A DNA stretch of 63,502 bases from JBEKZD01 sp050013395 (GCA_050013395.1 JBEKFI010000010.1:1-63502); one strand, 5' to 3'. Counted from the stretch's first letter, positions 52,557-63,425 are shown. The notes: generated by a model not told the origin, from the sequence alone. A program made the numbers and translations.

Positions 52557-54437
52557 ATGCAGCAGACAGCACAGCCAAGCGAACAACTGAAGATCGTCAT
52601 CGTCGGCCATGTCGATCACGGCAAGTCCACATTTGTCGGCCGATTATTTCACGACACGGGTTCATTGCCCGACGGCAAATACGAAAAGATCAAGGCCGCG
52701 TGCGAGCGGCGCGGTGTCCCGTTCGAGTGGGCGTTTCTGACGGACGGCCTGCAGGTTGAGCGCGATCAAAACATCACCATCGACACCGCGCAAATCTGGT
52801 TTCGCACGCCGAAACGCCAATACGTGATCATCGACGCGCCGGGTCACAAGGAATTCCTGAAAAACATGGTCACGGGCGCGGCCAACGCCGAAGCCGCCTT
52901 GCTCCTCATCGACGCCACGGAAGGCGTGCAAGAGCAATCGCGTCGCCACGGCTATCTGTTGCACCTGCTCGGCATCGACCAGATCGCTGTGCTCGTCAAC
53001 AAGATGGACTTGAAGGGATACAGCGACAAGGTCTTCAAGAGCATTGAGAAACAATATCGCGAATTTCTCGGTCAGCTCGGCGTCGTTCCAAAGCTGTTCA
53101 TTCCGATCTCCGCCAAACTCGGCGACAACATCGCGACGAAATCGGCCAATATGCCGTGGTATTCAGGGCGAACAGTCCTTCAGGCGCTCGATGATTTGCA
53201 GATCGCGGAGAAGCCGCACAACCTTCCGCTGCGATTTCCGATCCAGGACGTCTACCGTTTCGACGAACGGCGCATTCTGGCTGGCCGCATCGAGTCAGGC
53301 ACGTTGCGGGTCGGCGACAGGCTGGTTTTCTCGCCGCGCAACAAAACCAGCACCGTCAAAAGCATCGAGTGCCGGAACGCGCCGCCGCGAACCGAAGCCA
53401 ACACCGGCGAATCGATCGGAATCACGCTTACCGAACAGATCTTCGTCAATCGCGGGCAGGTCGCCTCGCACGAACAGGACGCGCCGGTGGAAACCGACGT
53501 GTTCAACGCGAAACTGTTCTGGCTGGGGCGGCAGAACCTGGAAGTCGGGCGCAATGTCAAGCTCAAGCTGACGACCGAGGAAATCGAGTGCCAGGTTCAG
53601 TCGATTGAAAAGATCATCGATGCTTCGACGTTGGCCGAGATCGACAGTTCCCAGCGCAACTACATCGCCCGTAACGACGTGGCCGAAGTAACCATTCGCA
53701 CGAAATCTCCCATTGCCTTCGATCGTTACGATCGCATTGTCCCAACAGGACGCTTCGTGATTGTCGATGGCAGGCAGGTGTGCGGCGGCGGCATCATCTC
53801 GAAAGGCGAATATCCCGACCGCCGCCAATTGTTGTCGGGCATCAAGAGCACGAACATTTTCTGGACGACCGGTAAAGTTACACGCGCCGAGCGCGAACGT
53901 CGCAATACGCACAAGGGCGCCGTGATCTGGCTCACGGGCTTGTCGGCTGCGGGCAAGTCCACCATCGCGACGGAGTTGGAGCGGGAGTTGTTCAGTATGG
54001 GCCTGCACACGTATGTGCTCGACGGCGACAACGTCCGCCACGGGTTGAGCGCCAACCTCGGGTTCTCGCCTGAAGACCGCACGGAGAACATCCGCCGCGT
54101 CAGCGAGGTGGCAAGGCTTTTTGCCGACGCGGGGGTGCTCGTCGTTACAGCATTTATTTCGCCCTATCGCGACGACCGGCGACTCGTGCGCGAGTTGCTG
54201 CAGGACGGGGAGTTCATCGAGGTATGGGTGAATGCGCCGCTGGAGGTGTGCGAGGCGCGCGACAACAAGGGCCTGTACAAGAAAGCGCGCGCCGGACAGA
54301 TTCAAAACTTCACGGGCGTATCCGCGCCGTACGAACCGCCTGAGAAAGCTGAGATCGTCGTGCACACGGATCGTCAGACCGTGAAGGAATCCGTCGCGCA
54401 GATCATTGATTTTCTGAAGATTTCGCATATTGCCTAG
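52557..54437 (+). CDS. cysNC: Bifunctional sulfate adenylyltransferase large subunit / APS kinase (CysNC)
   Basis: 626 residues. N-terminal EF-Tu-like GTPase: GHVDHGKSTFVGRL (G1), DAPGHKEFLKNM (G3), NKMD (G4), and two beta barrels; this drives the CysD reaction. The C-terminal 200 residues are APS kinase: GAVIWLTGLSAAGKSTIA (P-loop), DGDNVRHGLSANLGFSPEDRTENIRR, FISPYRDDR, NKGLYKKARAG, making PAPS. The fused NodQ-type layout is complete. Start ATG 52557 (MQQTAQPSEQLKIV) is chosen because the upstream frame is repeat DNA. Operon partner of cysD. Confidence 0.95.
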   Translation: MQQTAQPSEQLKIVIVGHVDHGKSTFVGRLFHDTGSLPDGKYEKIKAACERRGVPFEWAFLTDGLQVERDQNITIDTAQIWFRTPKRQYVIIDAPGHKEFLKNMVTGAANAEAALLLIDATEGVQEQSRRHGYLLHLLGIDQIAVLVNKMDLKGYSDKVFKSIEKQYREFLGQLGVVPKLFIPISAKLGDNIATKSANMPWYSGRTVLQALDDLQIAEKPHNLPLRFPIQDVYRFDERRILAGRIESGTLRVGDRLVFSPRNKTSTVKSIECRNAPPRTEANTGESIGITLTEQIFVNRGQVASHEQDAPVETDVFNAKLFWLGRQNLEVGRNVKLKLTTEEIECQVQSIEKIIDASTLAEIDSSQRNYIARNDVAEVTIRTKSPIAFDRYDRIVPTGRFVIVDGRQVCGGGIISKGEYPDRRQLLSGIKSTNIFWTTGKVTRAERERRNTHKGAVIWLTGLSAAGKSTIATELERELFSMGLHTYVLDGDNVRHGLSANLGFSPEDRTENIRRVSEVARLFADAGVLVVTAFISPYRDDRRLVRELLQDGEFIEVWVNAPLEVCEARDNKGLYKKARAGQIQNFTGVSAPYEPPEKAEIVVHTDRQTVKESVAQIIDFLKISHIA

Positions 54438-54501
54438 GATTACTCGATTTAAAACCTTGCCAGCGCGCCTGATTGCGTTACAGTAGGCGCGCGAGGAGAT
54501 C

Positions 54502-54972
54502 ATGACCGAAGTCACCCCGAAAACGACCGAGGCATTGCGTCCGCCGCTGGTGAAGCAGTTTTCCGTCTTCCTCGAAAACAAAGTCGGAGCACTCCTCAAT
54601 CTGACACGCACACTTGGCGAGGCCAACGTGCACATTTGCGGCCTGTCGGTCGTGGACACGGCAGATTCCGCGGTGGTTCGGATGGTGGTGGACGACCCCG
54701 ATCAATGCCGCGAAGCACTGCACAAAGCGCGGGTGCCCGTGAATGAATGCAGCCTCGTCGTGGTGGAACTGCCGCGCGGCCCTGAAAAACTCGACAGCGT
54801 CCTGCAGCATCTCGTGGCTGCTGAAGTGAATGTGCAGTACACTTACTCGCTGATGGTGCGACCGCGCGACAAGGCGCTGCTGGCGCTGCACTGCGAAGAC
54901 TCTGAGTACGCGCGCGATGTTCTCACCAAGGCGGGGTTCGCGGTGATCAGCCAGAAGGACATTTCCCGCTGA
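54502..54972 (+). CDS. Tandem ACT-domain protein
   Basis: 156 residues with two ACT-like regions: FSVFLENKVGALLNLTRTLGEANVHICGLSVVDTADSAVVRMVVDD (about 18-65) and VVVELPRGPEKLDSVLQHLVAAEVNVQYTYSLMV (about 90-125). Such proteins bind amino acids and are often regulatory. GAGGAG precedes ATG 54502. Its stop overlaps the next gene by one base. No enzyme domain is attached; the regulated partner is unknown. Confidence 0.85.
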   Translation: MTEVTPKTTEALRPPLVKQFSVFLENKVGALLNLTRTLGEANVHICGLSVVDTADSAVVRMVVDDPDQCREALHKARVPVNECSLVVVELPRGPEKLDSVLQHLVAAEVNVQYTYSLMVRPRDKALLALHCEDSEYARDVLTKAGFAVISQKDISR

Positions 54973-55409
54973 TGGCCGCTGAAAAATCTTCGCCGACGGG
55001 TTTGGCCATCGTGGTCTGCGACCAGATCATCGACGACAAGTTCACCAACAAGAAATCGCTGATCGGCATTTTCAACAACATTGCTAGCACCAACTTTCCC
55101 TGCCACCACCCGCAGATAAGCGTCTTTGTTTCCCTGACCGAAGGGCGCGGCTCTTACACGGCGCGATTGCGCATCGTGAATGAGGAGACGGAAAAGGTCG
55201 TGGCAGACGTCAACGGCCAGATTGAGTTTCCCGACATTCACACCGTGGTGGAGCTGAATTTCAATCTCGTCGGGCTTGTTTTTCCGCAGCCCGGTTTGTA
55301 TTCAATCGAATTTTACTGCGACGATGCGCTCGTACTGGAGCGCCGATTCCACGTGACACAAATCGAACAACAAGCGCCGCCCAAAGGCCCTCCGCCCGAG
55401 GAGATGTAG
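54972..55409 (+). CDS. DUF6941-like protein
   Basis: 145 residues, no signal peptide. VVCDQIIDDKFTNKKSLIGIFNNIASTNFPCHHPQISVFVSLTEGRGSYTARLRIV and GLYSIEFYCDDALVLERRFHV follow the pattern of DUF6941, a beta-sandwich family common in Planctomycetota and Verrucomicrobiota. The start ATG overlaps the last base of the preceding stop. The stop TAG (55407-55409) is the TAG of a GTAG repeat. Function unknown; linkage to the ACT gene suggests a shared operon. Confidence 0.78.
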   Translation: MAAEKSSPTGLAIVVCDQIIDDKFTNKKSLIGIFNNIASTNFPCHHPQISVFVSLTEGRGSYTARLRIVNEETEKVVADVNGQIEFPDIHTVVELNFNLVGLVFPQPGLYSIEFYCDDALVLERRFHVTQIEQQAPPKGPPPEEM

Positions 55410-55463
55410 GGCAAGCTTCGCGCCGTCGCCAAAGCGCTATGGCGCGTCGGCGACCAGCTTGCC
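55406..55463. repeat. GTAG hairpin covering the DUF6941 stop
   Basis: GTAG, then GGCAAGCT...GTCGCC...GGCGAC.AGCTTGCC, a long interrupted stem of about 50 bases. The remainder of 55464-55651 shows no gene. Confidence 0.65.
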
Positions 55464-55651
55464 GCCGTTGGGGCAATGGATGACAGGCGGCCAGCCGGAT
55501 CGCCCATTGCGGTTTCGTCACTGACAGTAACTTCAGAGGCGAACATGATCAGTTCGTCAACACGGCGGCGAGCGTCGCCCTGCCGCTGCTGTGCGTCGCC
55601 ACTCGGCACCCCCTCTTTTCGTACCCGGAAGGGATGTGGTTTTGCCGTGAT

Positions 55652-55694
55652 GTAGCGATGAAGTGATTGATGCGCTTCGCTGAAGCGCAGCTAC
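55652..55694. repeat. GTAG...CTAC hairpin element, 43 bp
   Basis: GTAG at 55652, stem TGCGCTTCGCTGAAGCGCA, CTAC ending at 55694. The CTAC holds the TAG stop (minus strand, 55693-55691) of the small TPR gene. Confidence 0.75.
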
Positions 55695-56002
55695 AGTGTC
55701 TTCAACAGTTCCTCCAATTCCTCCCGCGGGCCGTCGTGGTGTTGGGCGACTGCGAGTTCATGGGCGTGTTCGAGGATCGGTTTGGCTTCGGCACCGCGGT
55801 CGGGAGCGATCAGCGATTTGCCGAGAAGAATGTGCACGACCATCCAGTCGTTCTTCTTTGCACAGAGAGGACGCAGATGCCGGCAGCGTTTACGTAAGCC
55901 GCCGGCATCGAAATACGCTTGCGCCAAGCTGTAACGAGCCAAATCGTTGTCGGGAAACTTTTGGAGGAGTTCCAACGCTTTGGCGATTCGGTCGTTGCTC
56001 AT
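55691..56002 (-). CDS. Small TPR-like protein
   Basis: 103 residues with about two TPR-like helix pairs: IAKALELLQKFPDNDLARYSLAQAYFDAG and WMVVHILLGKSLIAPDRGAEAKPILEHAHELA. ATG 56002 is used; GTG 56005 directly before it is possible. It is divergent from ubiE with about 30 bases between starts. Ends in TAG belonging to a repeat element. A protein-interaction role is inferred; no enzyme motif. Confidence 0.75.
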   Translation of the reverse strand: MSNDRIAKALELLQKFPDNDLARYSLAQAYFDAGGLRKRCRHLRPLCAKKNDWMVVHILLGKSLIAPDRGAEAKPILEHAHELAVAQHHDGPREELEELLKTL

Positions 56003-56031
56003 CACGGTTCTTCTAGCTAGGCTTGCGTGCC

Positions 56032-56736
56032 GTGCAAAGCAGATTCTGCCAACCCGACGAGAATCGTGCGGAGAAGGTGCACGAGTTGTTTGCCACTATC
56101 GCGCGCCGCTACGATTTGCTCAATGACATCATGAGCGCTGCTCAGCATCGGCGCTGGAAGCGGCGGCTCATCGAGATGGCTGGCGAGCCGCGGGCCGTCC
56201 TCGACCTGTGCTGCGGCACGGGTGATCTGGCCTTGCACTTCCTGCGACGCGAGCCGCCGCCGCGCGCCGTCGGAGCGGATTTCACGATGGAAATGCTCCG
56301 CGTTGCGCGCACCCGCAACGGGAACGTCGGATGGATACAAGCCGATGCGTTGCGCTTACCACTTCCTGACAATTCGTTCGACGCAGTCAGCATCGGCTAC
56401 GGGTTGCGCAACCTCGCTGACATCGAAGCGGGCTTGCGCGAGATCCTACGGGTGCTGCGGCCCGGCGGGAAATTGTTGTCGCTTGATTTTGGCAAGCCCG
56501 AGTCGACGTTGTGGCGTAGTGTGTACTTCTGGTATTTGCGGGTTGTGCTGCCGCTGTTGGGCGGAATTTTTTGCGGCGACCCCGACACCCATGGTTACAT
56601 TCTGGCTTCGTTGCAGGAATATCCGGCGCAGCGGGGGATCAAATCGCTGATGGAATCGTGCGGCTACCGCGACTGCGGGTTCGAAGAGTTTGTCGGCGGC
56701 GCGATGGCGATAAATTTTGGAAGCAAACCGTGCTGA
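56032..56736 (+). CDS. ubiE: Demethylmenaquinone/ubiquinone C-methyltransferase
   Basis: 234 residues, UbiE/MenG family, SAM-dependent C-methylation in quinone synthesis. Motifs: ELFATIARRYDLLNDIMSAAQHRRWKRRLIE, the SAM loop VLDLCCGTGDLALHF, DALRLPLPDNSFDAVSIGYGLRNLADIE, VLRPGGKLLSLDFGKPES and GDPDTHGYILASLQEYP. GTG 56032 is chosen; TTG 56023 nine bases earlier is the alternative. TAGG lies just upstream. Divergent from the TPR gene and directly followed by tRNA-Ser. Confidence 0.93.
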   Translation: MQSRFCQPDENRAEKVHELFATIARRYDLLNDIMSAAQHRRWKRRLIEMAGEPRAVLDLCCGTGDLALHFLRREPPPRAVGADFTMEMLRVARTRNGNVGWIQADALRLPLPDNSFDAVSIGYGLRNLADIEAGLREILRVLRPGGKLLSLDFGKPESTLWRSVYFWYLRVVLPLLGGIFCGDPDTHGYILASLQEYPAQRGIKSLMESCGYRDCGFEEFVGGAMAINFGSKPC

Positions 56737-56769
56737 AATTGTGGTATGGTTTGCACGCCTGCCGGAAGC

Positions 56770-56859
56770 GGAGAGGTGGCAGAGTGGTCGAATGCGGCGG
56801 TCTTGAAAACCGTTGGACGCGCGAGCGTCCCGGGGGTTCGAATCCCTCCCTCTCCGCCA
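56770..56859 (+). tRNA. tRNA-Ser (UGA)
   Basis: 90 bases including encoded CCA. Acceptor GGAGAGG/CCTCTCC closes; anticodon loop CTTGAAA gives TGA; a long variable arm (GGACGCGCGAGCGTCC) is typical of tRNA-Ser; T-arm GGGGGTTCGAATCCCTC. Confidence 0.95.
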
Positions 56860-56973
56860 GTTTCACTTTCATGGAGAAACTGGGGCGACGGTGACGAATC
56901 CAGTTTGGTTCGTGCCGAGGAAGAAGCCGACGCCGATGTTTCGCTTCTTGGCTCCTCACCCATTTACTTCTTG

Positions 56974-57207
56974 ATGTTCGCAACGAACACGGAATCTCTT
57001 TCTTGGCCGGGTATATCCCTTGCGACCGAGCGGAAGGGTGTAACTTTCATTCAGACCTACAAGTATCAAAGCGAAGATGTGCGCGCTATTCCGGCGATGC
57101 TTTTCAAGGCCTTCACGGATATTGATATGTACACACAATTCTTGGGTACAACGAACCTTGTGAAACCCGGAGAGTGGGCGATTTTCGTTTCCCCAAAACA
57201 GTTTTGA
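56974..57207 (+). CDS. Possible 77-residue ORF next to tRNA-Ser
   Basis: MFATNTESLSWPGISLATERKGVTFIQTYKYQSEDVRAIPAMLFKAFTDID then QFLGTTNLVKPGEWAIFVSPKQF. Composition is protein-like and AT-richer than the region, but there is no good ribosome site and no known family. It may be the remnant of DNA inserted at the tRNA gene; reading on the other strand is not better. Confidence 0.3.
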   Translation: MFATNTESLSWPGISLATERKGVTFIQTYKYQSEDVRAIPAMLFKAFTDIDMYTQFLGTTNLVKPGEWAIFVSPKQF

Positions 57208-57300
57208 CCTTTCTCCATTTTCATGATGGAGAATATCGGGGCAGGCTTCGCCCTGTAAAGGTGCAGAGAAACCCAAATTAGGGCACTGCCGGAAAAAGCT

Positions 57301-57330
57301 TTGACAGCGTGCACGCGTCTCTGCTAAGAA
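57301..57330 (+). promoter_or_regulatory. Candidate promoter of the csp leader
   Basis: TTGACA (57301-57306), 18-base spacer, TAAGAA (57325-57330). Start near 57337 would give a leader of about 177 bases with a terminator inside it. Confidence 0.5.
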
Positions 57331-57417
57331 TGCGGTGGCTTTAGGCTGTATGATATGGATTAGGTTTTGCAACTGGACCGTTCGAGATTGGGAGGATTTG
57401 AGTTGGATGTGTGAGTG

Positions 57418-57456
57418 ACCGTGGTCGCCCGTGAGGGGGTGGCGCACGGTTTTTTT
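57418..57456 (+). terminator. Terminator/attenuator in the cold-shock leader
   Basis: ACCGTG.TCGCCC / GGGTGGCG.CACGGT stem followed by TTTTTT at 57451-57456, about 58 bases before the csp ATG. It can end a short RNA of about 120 bases or act as a conditional attenuator. Confidence 0.65.
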
Positions 57457-57513
57457 GTTTCCTGAAACAGAAGTAAGTCAGGCTGTGAGAGGCGTTGAGG
57501 AGGTGAGCAACAC

Positions 57514-57714
57514 ATGGCACGCGGTACGGTGAAGTGGTTCAACGAGAAGAAAGGGTACGGCTTCATCCAGCAGGAAGGCGGAGCGGATATTTTCGTCCAC
57601 TTTTCGGCCATCCTGGGTGACGGATTCAAGACGCTCGCCGAAGGCCAAGCGGTCGAGTTTGAGATCATCCAGGATGCCAAAGGAGCAAGAGCCCAGAACG
57701 TTCAGAGAGTGTAG
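57514..57714 (+). CDS. Cold-shock protein (CspA family)
   Basis: 66 residues, single OB fold. MARGTVKWFNEKKGYGFIQQEGG carries RNP1 (KGYGFI) and DIFVHFSAIL carries RNP2; the C-terminal GQAVEFEIIQDAKGARAQNVQRV completes the fold. It binds single-stranded nucleic acid as an RNA chaperone. GAGGAGGTGA precedes the ATG. The leader contains a terminator, so expression may be controlled by attenuation. Highly conserved length. Confidence 0.95.
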   Translation: MARGTVKWFNEKKGYGFIQQEGGADIFVHFSAILGDGFKTLAEGQAVEFEIIQDAKGARAQNVQRV

Positions 57715-58029
57715 CCTCATCGAAGTCGGCAACTGAGAGCTTGCGGCTAAGAACCGGGGTCGTTAGCCAGGACCGCTGGCAAAGCTTGCCCAGCGCACTT
57801 GTTTTTCCTCGTTCGGCTGAGGGAGAGGGCCATTCCGTTTTCGCTCGGCTCGTGTCCTGCTCCTGGCAAAAAAGATCAGAATCACTGGCGGATGGCCGTG
57901 AATATTGGGATTTGGCGCGACGAGAGACGAGGATTTCGCTAAAAAGTTGTTGCAATGACCTTCGGGAATGAGTATTTCTCTCCCCATTCCGCAGAAGGCG
58001 GTCGTACCGGAAGATTTTCTGCGGAGGCA

Positions 58030-58058
58030 TTGACAGGCGACGGAACTGGGAGTAAATA
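58030..58058 (+). promoter_or_regulatory. Candidate rRNA operon promoter
   Basis: TTGACA (58030-58035), 17-base spacer, TAAATA (58053-58058); start near 58066. BoxA-like GTTCTTTGAAAAT at 58178-58190 follows in the leader; a matching copy is at 60409-60421 before 23S. The rest of 57715-58332 is leader with no gene. Confidence 0.5.
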
Positions 58059-58332
58059 GACGCTGCTCGCGCGGGGAAGAAAGGATAGTTCTTTAGGAGT
58101 AACCAATTTTTGCTTGGCACGGCGCGGCTGTGCTGTCGTCGTGTCGGGTTTTTTGTCGTCCACGCGGGCGACAAGCGGTTCTTTGAAAATTGAATTGTGC
58201 GATACGTGAGAGCCCACGTTCGTTCCGATCACAAGTCGGAGCGAGCTTTGAGTAAAGTAAGTAGATCGATCGGTTAGCCCCGATCGGTCGGCTCAAAGTG
58301 AGATCGATCAGATCTTCGGGTCTGAGAGATTT

Positions 58333-59906
<1,574 letters not shown>

Positions 59907-60098
59907 CCTTGATCCGAGATTCTCGTAATCTCGGGTCGGATCCTAGGTCGAATCCCGCACTTTGCTTGCAAAGTGTGGGGAGCTTGATCGTATCGCACAC
60001 TTCAGTTTTCGAGGAACTGATGTTCTTTTCAAACGTGAAGTACTGGAAATAATGCCTTCTGGGGCATAGCCCAGACGGGAGTTTGGAGTGAACCTTTT

Positions 60099-60174
60099 GG
60101 GGCCGTAGCTCAGTTGGGAGAGCGCCTGGTTTGCAACCAGGAGGTCACGAGTTCAAACCTCGTCGGCTCCACCA
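60099..60174 (+). tRNA. tRNA-Ala (UGC)
   Basis: 76 bases with encoded CCA in the 16S-23S spacer. Acceptor GGGGCCG/CGGCTCC (one G-U pair), anticodon loop TTTGCAA gives TGC. Confidence 0.96.
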
Positions 60175-60194
60175 ACCGGCCACGCACTCCGCTG

Positions 60195-60271
60195 GGGCGC
60201 GTAGCTCAGTTGGTTAGAGCATGCGCTTGATAAGCGCAGGGTCATAGGTTCGAATCCTATCGCGCCCACCA
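60195..60271 (+). tRNA. tRNA-Ile (GAU)
   Basis: 77 bases with CCA. Acceptor GGGCGCG/CGCGCCC, anticodon loop TTGATAA gives GAT. The Ala-before-Ile order is the reverse of that in E. coli. Confidence 0.96.
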
Positions 60272-60287
60272 GTTCTTTGCGGGAAGG

Positions 60288-60386
60288 CGTTAAAAATGTT
60301 AAAATCGTTACAACCGTTAGAAGCTCGGCGAGAGCTACGGTTGGAGTTTTAACAATTTTAACCTCTTTAACGGTTTTAACGATTTC
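60288..60386. repeat. Inverted array of 9-bp repeats in the rRNA spacer
   Basis: Four units of the CGTTAAAAN type (60288-60323: CGTTAAAAA, TGTTAAAAT, CGTTACAAC, CGTTAGAAG), a 20-base spacer, then four inverted units (60344-60386: GAGTTTTAA, CAATTTTAA, CCTCTTTAA, CGGTTTTAA). Lies between tRNA-Ile and 23S, where pre-rRNA processing stems normally form. Confidence 0.75.
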
Positions 60387-60988
60387 CTCGACGCTTTGCG
60401 TCGCGGATGTTCTTTGACAATTGCATACAGTGTAGTGGGTAAAACTACAACAATGCTGAGAATATTCGGTCTGGAACTCCGAAAGGAGAACCGGACGGAT
60501 AGTTTGTGATCAAGCTACTAAGAGCGCAGGGCGGATGCCTTGGCGACAAGAGGCGAAGAAGGACGTAGTAAGTTGCGAAAAGCCACGGGGAGCGGCAAAC
60601 ACGCTTTGATCCGTGGATGTCCGAATGGGGGAACCCATCCATAGTAATATCTGGATACAGTGGTCTGAATTCAATAGGACCATATGAGCCATACCCGGTG
60701 AAGTGAAACATCTCAGTAACCGGAGGAATAGAAAGAGCACATCGATTCCCTGAGTAGTGGCGAGCGAAACGGGAACAGCCTAAACCTCGACACTTGTGTC
60801 GGGGGGTTGCGGGACCGCGGTGTGGTACGCAGAGAGTTAGCAGAAGGCTTTGGAAACAGCCCCCAAAGAGTGTGAGAGGCACGTAAGCAAAAACTCAAAG
60901 CGGCCTAGCGGTATCCCAAGTAAGACGGCACACGTGAAACGTTGTCTGAATCCGCGCCGACCACGGCGTAAGGCTAAATACTCCTTGT

Positions 60989-61047
<59 letters not shown>

Positions 61048-61086
61048 CAAAAGAACCTGAAACCCTGTGCTTACAATGTGTCATAG

Positions 61087-61378
61087 CCCAGCCCTTTCTG
61101 GGGCTACAAACGAAAACTATGCATTAGGTGTATGTGCTGAAGAAGCCAAAGAGCGACGCTCTCTATTACGGGTATACGTCGGATCTCCGACGCCGACTGC
61201 GAGAGCACCAAGCATCCGAGCATCGGGGATGGGACTTGGTGTACTACGAAGCCTACCGTGATGAGTGTGACGCTCGCGGGCGTGAACAGATGCAGAAGCA
61301 TTATGGTTCAGCGCGTGGAAAGCTCAAAGCGCGTCTCAGAAGCATAGTTTGAAGGTTGAAGACTTAGAAAGGGCTGGG
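61087..61378 (+). other. 23S intervening sequence 1 (helix 25) with GIY-YIG ORF
   Basis: Perfect 13-bp terminal stem CCCAGCCCTTTCT (61087-61099) / AGAAAGGGCTGGG (61366-61378) closes a 292-base insert replacing the tip of helix 25, the commonest IVS site. Flanking rRNA resumes with GATGGCCTGCCTTTTGCATAATG. IVS RNAs are usually cut out by RNase III, leaving fragmented 23S. Confidence 0.85.
61128..61352 (+). CDS. GIY-YIG-type nuclease domain ORF inside the 23S intervening sequence
   Basis: 74 residues from GTG 61128 (preceded by an in-frame TAG). The single GIY-YIG domain is visible: YVLKKPKSDALYYGYTSDLRRRLREH (YVL and YYGYTSDL are the GIY-YIG motifs, with catalytic Arg in RRR), then WDLVYYEAYRDECDARGREQMQKH with the catalytic Glu in RGRE, and a Lys/Arg-rich end. 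It matches the short UPF0213/YhbQ-like stand-alone form. The usual IVS-encoded protein is a four-helix bundle, so this cargo is unusual. No ribosome site; it may be unexpressed or translated from cleaved RNA. Confidence 0.75.
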   Translation: MYVLKKPKSDALYYGYTSDLRRRLREHQASEHRGWDLVYYEAYRDECDARGREQMQKHYGSARGKLKARLRSIV

Positions 61379-62310
61379 TGATGGCCTGCCTTTTGCATAA
61401 TGAGTCTGCGAGTTATTGTCAGTGGCAAGGCTAATCCCGCTAGGAGCGGGAGGAGCCGCAGCGAAAGCGAGTCTGAATAGGGCGACCAGTCGCTGGCAAT
61501 AGACCCGAAGCGGAGGCGATCTACGCTTGGCCAGGGTGAAGGCTGGGTAACACCAGCTGGAGGCCCGAACGGGTGAATGTTGAAAAATTCTCCGATGAGT
61601 TGAGCGTAGGAGCGAAAGACTAAACAAGCCCCGTCATAGCTGGTTCTCCCCGAAATATATTGAGGTATAGCGTCCGGCCACTAGCGCGCGGAGGTAGAGC
61701 ACTGGATGGGATAGGAGCCTTACCGGGCTACCGAATCCAACCAAACTCCGAATGCCGCGTTGCACTACCCGGGCAGTCAGACGGTGGGGGATAAGCTTCA
61801 TCGTCGAGAGTGAAACATAAACAGACTATCAGCTAAGGTGCCTAAATGACGTTTAGTGGAAAGGATGTGAGGTTGCTAAGACAGTGAGGATGTTGGCTTA
61901 GAGGCAGCCATCATTTAAACAGTGCGTAACAGCTGACTCATCGAGCGATCTCGCGCCGAAAATGATTGGCGATCAAACGTCATACCGAAGCTATGGATTC
62001 ATTCCCGCCTCGGCGGGAGTGAGTGGTAGGGGAGCGTTCCAAGTACATTGAAGGTGGAAGGTGACTGAAACTGGAGTGCTTGGAAGTGAGAATGCAGACA
62101 CGAGTAGCGATAAAGTCGGTTAAATTCCGACTCGCCGTAAACCCAAGGTTTCCTGGGGAAGGTTCGTCCGCCCAGGGTTAGTCGGGACCTAAGTCGAGGC
62201 CGTAAGGCGTAGATGATGGACGGTTGGTTAATATTCCAACACCACCTTGGTTTAAGCTGTAAGGAACCCAGAAGGGAAAGCGGGCCACCGATTGAAAGTG
62301 GTGGTCGTTG

Positions 62311-62409
62311 CCCAGCCCTTTTAGCTGCTTTCAAGGTTCGTGAGCTAGTCGAAGCACTTGATCGTGCGCAATCTAGCGAGCGACTTGCAAGGCGGTTAAA
62401 AGGGCTGGG
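62311..62409 (+). other. 23S intervening sequence 2
   Basis: 99-base insert closed by CCCAGCCCTTTTA (62311-62323) / TAAAAGGGCTGGG (62397-62409), 13 bp. The first ten bases of the stem are the same as in the first IVS. Inside, one frame is open with a helical reading (AAFKVRELVEALDRAQSSERLARRL), perhaps a remnant of a lost ORF. Confidence 0.75.
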
Positions 62410-62788
62410 TGAAGGACGTGGCGACTACGGTCAAAGCGGATCCGCCGCACTCACGCTGGCGAGAAAAGCCTTGCAGTGTTCACCAGGGTGCCCGTACCGG
62501 AAACCGACACAGGTGGGTGAGATGAGTATTCTCAGGCGCGCGAGTGAAATCTCTCTAAGGAACTCGGCACATTAGCCCCGTAACTTCGGAAGAAGGGGCG
62601 CCCCGGAGGGTCAGATTATATCAAAGCCCATTGGGGCCGCAGTGAAAGGCGCTCTACGACTGTTTAACAAAAACACAGCTCTGTGCGAACTCGCAAGAGA
62701 CGGTATACAGAGTGACAAGTGACCAATGCGGAAAGATTAAGGCAAGGGGTCAGTCCCGCGCAAGCGGGGCGAAGCTCTGAACTTAAGT

Positions 62789-62868
<80 letters not shown>

Positions 62869-63384
62869 TTGTAACGAGAGAGCGACTGTCTCGGAGAGAG
62901 GCTCGGCGAAACTGTAGTGGCGGTGAAGATGCCGCCTACCCGCAGTAGGACGGAAAGACCCCGTGCACCTTTACTGTAAGCTGATATTGGACTTTGGTGT
63001 GTGATGCGTAGCGTAGGTGGGACCCTTTGAAACCGAGCTCTCGGGTTCGGCGGAGGGGACAATGAAACACCACTCTTCGCTCATTAAGGTTCTAACCTCG
63101 CGCCGTAATCCGGCCGAGGGACCGTGTCAGCGGGTCAGTTTGACTGGGGCGGTTTCCTCCCAAAGAGTAACGGAGGAGCGCGAAGCTTGGCTCAGCTTGG
63201 TTGGCAATCAAGCGTTGAGGGTATGCCTACAAGCCAGGCTCACTGTGAGACCTACAAGTCGAGCAGACACGAAAGTGGGCGCAAGTGATCCGGCGGTAGA
63301 ATGTGGAATTGCCGTCGCTCATCGGACAAAAGGTACGCCGGGGATAACAGGCTTATCGGGCCCAAGAGTTCACATCGACGGCCC

Positions 63385-63425
<41 letters not shown>

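Noticed and set aside
56639..56983. Minus-strand frame containing EGFEPPG-like sequence
   Set aside because: Translation of tRNA-Ser, a well-known annotation artefact.
62213..62575. 120-codon frame spanning IVS 2
   Set aside because: Most of it is conserved rRNA; only the inner 25 codons could be a remnant.
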